Positions 47,929-64,000 of a DNA stretch of 64,000 nucleotides are shown piece by piece. The stretch comes from Quercus robur (lineage: Eukaryota; Streptophyta; Magnoliopsida; Fagales; Fagaceae): the NCBI RefSeq assembly GCF_932294415.1, contig NC_065536.1:682001-746000 (forward strand). The letters run 5' to 3'. The position numbers were made by a program, and so were the translations under genes. A model generated the notes under the pieces. It saw only the letters and a program-made list of their open reading frames with translations, did not search any database and was not told the origin of the DNA. Numbering within the stretch: position 1 is the stretch's first letter; each line of letters starts with the position of its first letter.

Positions 47929-48156
47929 TCATGATGCCTTGATATTTCTTTCCCGGAACTGGTTAATGTAAACTGTAGCTTTAGTGTCAACTTTGTGGTC
48001 TGCTACAAGACCATGGCTCCTGTCATAATCACTTGGATATATCCTTTTTGAGTGCACTGTATCATCAAATGAATCGTCCCCTCCTAGAGGCCTCTTAGAG
48101 TTGAAGATGTTCAAGCAGGAGAAAAATGAAGATCTTCTCTGCCTGTTGTTGCCCAT
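47929..48156 (-). CDS. Small basic plant protein, cluster gene D (75 aa), altered C-terminus
   Basis: Starts MGNNRQRRSSFFSCLNIF, then the acidic spacer G-G-D-D-S-F-D-D and the core R-I-Y-P-S-D-Y-D-R-S-H-G-L-V-A-D-H-K-V-D-T-K-A-T-V-Y-I-N-Q-F-R-E-R. It stops after NIKAS. As in gene C, the family tail survives out of frame just downstream: another frame reads GIMIQCQIVTVYPAAPKA then stop. The displaced frame has the same offset as in gene C, so the change probably predates the C/D duplication. A TATA box (TATAAAAA) is at the complement of 48262-48269. Function unknown. Confidence 0.65.
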   Translation of the reverse strand: MGNNRQRRSSFFSCLNIFNSKRPLGGDDSFDDTVHSKRIYPSDYDRSHGLVADHKVDTKATVYINQFRERNIKAS

Positions 48157-51100
48157 GACTCTAGGTTAGGCTAATGGCACAGCTAAGCTTAGCTTTGATT
48201 CAAGTGAGAAGAAACTGTATTGAATGTGTACACTTGGGTTTCTATGCAGGGAGGCCTGGTGTTTTTATAAGCTAGGAGAAGGTACACTTCATTTTGTTAT
48301 GTTGATCCAATGGGAGGTACATGGGGAATCTTGAAAATCCAATAATGCTAGCCTAATTTTGTATGGCTAAGATGAAATGGAGTTTGGTATTGTATGAAAA
48401 GGAAACATTAGGCAGTAGAATTCAAACTCAAGAAGAGCATATTTTCAGTGGTCCATATTACTTTCAAAGTATACACCCGTAGTTGGGGGGTTTTTCGTTG
48501 TCCCACTAAGTCTTTTCTTCACCTTTGAATGCAAAAACTTTGCTTCACTGCCACTTTCTCTTTTCTAACCCTTTTGGTTGGACCTACCTGATTTTAATTT
48601 TTCATTACTTCGTGTTTTTAACTTTTTAAACACATTATTACCTTCATAATTCTTTCTTTTCCAAATTATTATATCAAAAAGTGATTCTTTCTGGGAATCA
48701 TTTTCACTACATTACGTGTGGCATACCATGAGAGATAAATAATATTAACAATAAGAAGTACAAAAAGTTGGTATATGATTTTTACAAATTTACAATAAAT
48801 TATGGATATCTAAGAGTTTTAGCGTTTATTTTACAAAGTGTTTTTAATTAACTAGCAAGATACTACCTATGACATTGACACTACGAAAACATGTTAGTCT
48901 TTTATAAAACAACCTAACTACTAGTTGTATTATATGATTGGATTCGAACTATACCGTATCTCTATTTAATTATATAATTCACTAAGCACTATACTTATGT
49001 TTGTGGCATGAAACATGTTTTTATTGATGATTAACCCTCTCCCTAATAACAATTAAGCTAAACATGTGCTTTTCCCCACCCCCAATAATTTTAAAGTAAC
49101 ATAGTTTTTTATCTATGGTTGGAAAGAAATAGAAAAAGTATTCGTATCTAAAGATTCTAAACTAAAGAATTGAGAATGTATACAATCATAAAAGAGGGCT
49201 TATGTTAGGTTGTGGATATTTGCGTTCATGCACTGGTTGGTAAGGTTTAGGGTTTTTTAATAACAAAAGTTGGCTTCCCTTTTCTTCTTGAGAAGGTTCT
49301 CTTCAATCACAATAGTTTTAAATAGTTGCCACCATTGAAATACAGCCACTAGAACTTTAGACTTTCAAAAAATTGACTGTCATGCACCCATATCATCAAA
49401 GTTTTCAAAATTCTTTATTGGTGTCAAGCACTGATTGTAGCATTTAAAGGTGTCAGAGAATTGTATACAATCCTAGTTTCCATCAATTCAGCCATTGCAA
49501 GCAAGTTGTCTCCCATTAAGTTATCTTTGAAATCCTATTATTTAAGGGCTAGAATATGCATGCCAAACTTGTAATCTTATACGCACGGAACCTTAATCCT
49601 ATTCCTTCTTGCCCTTAACTAGTTTTATAAGTAAATAAGATAATGTATTTAAATTTCTTGCTGTTTTCACAATAATCAATTGAAAAGTTTATAATGTTAA
49701 TATTCTATGAAACGAATATGGTGTGTGACAATTACAATTGCATAGTAGATTATATGATTGAAGTGTGGACCTGCAAATTATGTAGTGATTAGTTCTATAC
49801 ACGCATTGGTTAATTCTTTAATTATGCAATCTCGTCCAATCTCCATAACTTGGTATATATCAAACTCATGAAAGTTATGAATTTGATTCGTTAGTGGTAT
49901 AAAGTTAGGTCGCATATTTATTGTTTAATAAAAGCGTTCTAGAACATTAATTGGTGCTTTAGGCATCATTGATTGTATTTGTGATTTTGTGATATCTAGA
50001 ATTTGAGTAGTAGATAAACAACTCGATCTCACCATGGAAAAATGATATGCAACAATCAAGAAGATTGTGATCCTATCATAAATAATATGTCTCATATGAG
50101 AGATGGACTTGGTGTCTACTTGTCCGTTAAAATTAATTTTTTCATAAAATGAAAAGAAGGGTAATGCTATTTTTAAATAGAATTTTGTACCCAAAAAAAA
50201 AAAAAAAAAAAAAAATCTCTTTTGAATTTAGGTGGAGAGCACTTTTTCGTATATAAAAAAAGAAAAAAGGAAAAGGAAAAAGATAATGTGATTTTGATAT
50301 CTACACTAGTCAACCAAACGCAGCCTATTTTTTCAAGTTATTGTTCCATATATTGATGAATTTTTACAAGTTCTATCTTTTATTTCTCAGTTTTGTTCAC
50401 GCGACCAAAACCTCATAAGATAAATGAGCCCACTCACCTGGAAAACATTCACTTTAGATTTGCAAATCTCTCCACCAACGTTACATTTAATTAGTGTGAT
50501 GTTAAAAATATTATAAATTTATTGAATTTGTATTAATTATCTACTCCCTTGTAGAGATGGACCTAAGGCAAGACCAGGGGAAAGATGGCCCTCCTGATTT
50601 TTTTTTTTTTTTTTTTAACAATTTAAGTATATTATATATTCATTATATTTTTAAATTTAAATCTAAAATAATTATACTTAGCCCCCTCAAATTTATAAAA
50701 AAAAAAAAAAAAAGTTAAAATAACCCAATAACAAGTTACACGTCACATTCCTATAATTGTGCACTGTGAGACCAAGCATGACTCTGTCGTGTGCGTGTTT
50801 GTTCTCTACCTTTTGTGGACTTCAAAACATGTTTGTTAACTATTTGCTTTTTATCATTTTTTCTTTCAAATGACTTGTGTTCTATGCTCCATTTGGTTAC
50901 TCAATTTGTTCAATCATTTTTATCACTCCCATTAAAAAGTTTATCAAAATAACTTTCTTAATCTCTCTTTAATCTGCTCTTCGTTTATTAACACTTTTTG
51001 ATCTTCATCTTTAATACTTTGGACAACATTCAAGTCTTATGTTTTCATTTCTCTTATCTTAGCAAGTTTATAAATATTATTTTCTTTCTCCTTCACCCCT

Positions 51101-51639
51101 AACTTGCTACATAAGTTATCACAAGCTTTACATTGGACTACCTTTGTATTAGAAACCCTGTCCCTCTCTCTCTTGTGTGTGTGTTGCTTAATACTCTTTA
51201 TTTTACCACTTACGTCTCCTTAGTTAACCACCCACATCCTTTAAATTCTCCAAATAGTCTTTAGAGAAAGAAAAAAAAAAAACCCTATTGTCATTAACAT
51301 AACAGAGAATAAGGGGGTAGGGTGAGTTCGTAACACCCATGAGTTTGATTAACAAGTATTAAAGTGCATTGTTTTTTTTTAACATAAACTAGATTGGTCA
51401 AGGTTATATTTTTCTTTTAAAAAAATTATTTATTGAAATCAATTTTTTTTTTTTGGAGTCACACAGTATTTAATTATAACAACATTTATTTATTTACTTT
51501 TATTACTTCGCAATATAACGAGAGTCTTTCGATTTTCGATTCTTTTTTAACTGAGTGCATTCGCTCACCCATTAACATGTTCAACAAAACCATTCAGCAA
51601 GACATTCTGAATGTCCTATTTCTCTGTAAAGAAAAAGAA
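48157..51639. other. AT-rich intergenic region
   Basis: 48157-48560 is the gene D promoter and the end of unit D. Beyond that no gene or complete element is recognised. Poly(A)/(T) runs lie near 50193-50214, 50600-50617 and 50698-50713. 'caaccaaacgcagcc' near 50315 looks like a stray MITE end. Confidence 0.4.
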
Positions 51640-51888
51640 AAAATTTTCAAGCCCAACACTGATCAAGTCATTAAAGCCCAAAATATCTTCTCAGGGAAAA
51701 AAAAAGTTTAGCCCAAAATATTTCAAAATGGACCCATTAAATAATTGGGCCAGTATGTCCAGCCCAAAGTTGTCTTTATTCTATATATGAAGACGAAGTA
51801 GATCTTCTCACACCCCAAAAAAAAAAAAAAACAGAGCAAGGTCGAGATCGGAAAGCAGAGTCGTTTTGATTTCTGAAAACACTTTTAG
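51640..51888 (+). promoter_or_regulatory. Promoter and leader exon of the G-patch gene
   Basis: Five site-II-type motifs (TGGGCY or its complement) occur at about 51650, 51675, 51710, 51746 and 51761, then a TATA-like 'ctatatatga' at 51781. This is a layout common in plant housekeeping and RNA-processing genes. The untranslated exon ends at a clear donor TTTTAG|GTGAGT (51888/51889), giving a 947-bp leader intron (51889-52835). Confidence 0.6.
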
Positions 51889-52838
51889 GTGAGTTTCTTA
51901 ATCTATGATTCTTTTCCTGTATGTGTGCTTAAATTTAATCTCTAATGAATTAGAAATCTCAATTAACTGTCACTTTAGTAGTTATTCATAGTCTCTGTAG
52001 ACCTTAATCTAGGGTTTATTTTTTGGTCAATGATTCACTTTATTATTCTTATGAATCATGTGTAGACGTATTATTATTGTATTGGGTTTTGGCTTAATTT
52101 CATTGAAATTATATTACTTTTTGGATTGGTTCTTTGTTTCAGATAGTTTTTAGGTTGTTTATGTTGGTATAGGTGAAGAATTTGTAGCATGTTTATGTAT
52201 ATAAGCTCTTTCCCAGTTGGGGAATCTTGTTTTTGTTGAGACCCATTTCTGAATTTGGCCAGAAACATTGGAAATTTAGTGACTTTGAACTGAATAGATT
52301 TGTTTAGTATTCTTTGTGTGTGTGTGTGTGTATGTAAGCTCTAAGCTGGGTTTACATGTAGCAGTAAGGGTCTTTGGTTAGGCGTTCTACAACCACAACT
52401 CCTCATAGCCTTTTTTACAAGCACTCATTTGAAACTCAAAACATTGTTTTCCAACATTTTATACAAACGCACCCTAAATCATCTCCTAGATGGGAAATTT
52501 GGTTTCCTTGAAAAAACCCATTTTCTGAATAGATTAGAAACTGTTGAAAGTGATTGTAAAGGTCCTATCTTGTTGATATTTTTGGGTGCACTCTGGGAAG
52601 ATGGTGACTTAGTGAGTATATTTTAAGATTTAAGAAATGTAGTTTTTGTTATTCTGACTCTTGAGTGTGAAAAAGAATGTGTATGTAGTGACCCTAGTAA
52701 TTCTATATTTTTTTTCCCTTCACATTGATCATTCTTCTTTCTGAACTTTGTCATAAAAATCTCTTTTGGAATATTGAACCTTGTTTTTTGCACTCATCAT
52801 ATTGGCGATTTAAAATTGACTTTAATGTCTGACAGGAA

Positions 52839-55804
<2,966 letters not shown>

Positions 55805-57492
55805 AATGTTATCCTTGCAGCTGAGCATCAGCATTGTACTTTATGTATTGCTAGCACTGCCTTCTGTTTAATGTTTATGTAGTTTATGATGTGACTCATG
55901 CCCACAGTTTTTTGCACTTGTATGGTTCGGGGTCAAATAAAACGCATTTTTTATGTTGAAATTTTAAGAGCATTGATAAGTGCAAATGATTTATTCGGAA
56001 AATTTCTAAGTTGAATGTAGGACTTTACATTTTTTGAAGAGGGGTATATTCTATTATGCGCAACTTACACTTGAAAATCAGGACTGCAACCACACAACAA
56101 GGGTGGCTTCCTCAGTTGTATAGGTGCCATCATATATTAGAATTTTTATTTTTTGGCAATAACTGGTGATCCCAACTTTTTGTTCAATATTACAGGGGAG
56201 AAGTTGTAGGCGAAGTGATTAGGATTGGGATAAAATGTACCTGCAAAATCTTGTCACTTTTGAGTTGGGAGTATGAGAGAAGCAATTTTAGGCTTTGCAT
56301 AGGGTTTGAATGTCATTCTAGAACATGAATTAGCCTCAATTTTGAAGCTGCAATGGTCTTTCCAATTGCATATTGGTTGGACAGTGGAAAATAACAGTTT
56401 GGTCCCGTAGGATGATACTTGTTAGATAAACAGAAAGCTCATCAGAGTAGAGCATTTCTGTATGTGTTTGGAAGCTTAGGAAATTACCCAACTGCCCCTT
56501 GGGATATTCTTAAAGTTTAGGGGAATGTTGGTAGAAAAATAAAGGCAATAGATTTAAATACCATGTTAAGTCTTATGAGGCTTATGCTTATGCTATCTTT
56601 TTTGTTTCTTTCTTTGAAGTATACGCTTTGGCTCTTCCCTTTGCAGTGCTTAGAATGAAGCATTGTGTGAGTCGCATGAACATGCATTGCTGATAATGGT
56701 GACAAGATTATTCTTGTGTATAAGTATTCCCAGCCACATATCCGAGGATGTTACTCTTGGGGAACCCTTCTGCCTCGCTGTCCCACCTTTGATGTTTGTA
56801 TATTGGGTTCTCGATAATGGTAACATTCAAGGGTTTAAAATGACATGGAACCAATTACAATGATATTTAAGTTCAGCAGTAATACAGTGATCTCTTTTCT
56901 TTCTTTCTTTTTTTTTCTTTTTTTTTTGGGGGGGTGGAGGGTGATAAATCAGATGGTAATCTTTCATGAATGAAGGATAAAGTGGGAAATCAATGCAAGT
57001 TCCAAAAAATTACAGTATGCAAGGTAATGGCTTTGGCAGTCTCGGACGTCTTAACAATGTTGAAGAACCTTAATAATTTTTGAATTAGAGGGAGCTGCAG
57101 AATTTGCAGCCATTTTATTGTATATTTTGAACTTTACATTATTATGGCAAGAGTATTACATCTCAGGACCTTGTATAGCCTCCTTTCTAGTTTGAATTTG
57201 AAAAAAACTAATGTACATATATTTCCCCGTCAAATCTAATTCTCTCCTAGACTTTAAATGCTGCTGAGGATGAAATATATACTGCCCATTTCTTACCTTC
57301 AGCATGTAGAAATTATAGGATAAGTTGTATTTCCTTGCAATGTGTATAAATAAGGCACTAGACACGCCCATGATTATTGTCTGTTAACCATCATGAAGTT
57401 ATGTAGATTACATCGCTTAACCACAAACAACAATACCTATAAATTGCTTATAAATATGATCACAACATATAAATAACCAGACAGGAGGGTCA
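55805..57492. other. Convergent 3' flanks of the G-patch and phytepsin genes
   Basis: The G-patch 3' UTR runs to about 55,965. The phytepsin 3' UTR, read leftward, extends from 57492 to a poly(A) signal (complement of 57114-57119, AATAAA). Between them no gene is seen; a C/T-rich and then G-run tract lies at about 56885-56940. Confidence 0.55.

Positions 57493-64000
<6,508 letters not shown>

Larger units (their letters stand above)
46565..48560. repeat. Older tandem duplication, unit D
   Basis: Partner of 41740-43900, beginning right at the edge of the MITE ('gtgagccttcctcaacttg') and running past small gene D to a shared 'agcatattttcagtggtcc'-type end that also occurs near 41395 and 43760. 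Confidence 0.75.

Overview
The window is nuclear DNA of a woody eudicot. It is AT-rich, with GT-AG introns, a U12-type intron donor, type I MADS and phytepsin genes, and plant-type TRIM, Copia, Helitron, MITE, LINE and SINE elements. A Fagales-type tree is possible, but I cannot fix the species from sequence alone.

Region 1 (1-7.1 kb): the 3' end of an LTR retrotransposon is followed by APC11 on the minus strand. APC11 is the RING-H2 subunit of the anaphase-promoting complex and has three small coding exons. Its first coding intron carries a complete TRIM.

Region 2 (7.1-20.8 kb): a 13.7-kb stretch bounded by 15-bp inverted repeats and a 7/8-matched 8-bp duplication. It holds a PIF/Harbinger-type pair of transposition genes (Myb/SANT-like protein and DDE transposase), both decayed, plus an open gene for a GRF zinc-finger, coiled-coil, membrane-anchor protein. 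Its outer ends appear to split the APC11 core promoter, with a TATA box on one side and the 5' UTR exon on the other.

Region 3 (21-41.4 kb): a duplicated MITE and a long G-run precede a head-to-tail segmental duplication. Copy 1 (about 23.68-36.19 kb) holds an intact AGL80-like MADS gene, a young Copia element and a small basic-protein gene. Copy 2 (about 36.20-41.37 kb) holds a gutted MADS pseudogene and a second copy of the small gene.

Region 4 (41.4-48.6 kb): two more paralogues of the small gene lie in a related, older duplication. Between the two units a MITE contains another TRIM. The four small genes, all on the minus strand, form one tandem cluster. Two of them share a frame change that leaves the conserved C-terminal tail out of frame.

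Region 5 (51.6-62 kb): two complete multi-exon host genes converge. A G-patch/C2H2 RNA-associated protein (294 aa) is on the plus strand, with a Helitron in its last intron. A phytepsin-type vacuolar aspartic proteinase with a plant-specific insert (502 aa, 13 coding exons) is on the minus strand. Exon phases were checked by hand and are consistent in both.

The genes do not form a pathway. APC11, the G-patch protein and phytepsin are housekeeping-type genes. The MADS gene and the small-gene cluster are the lineage-expanding part, and most of the rest is transposon-derived.
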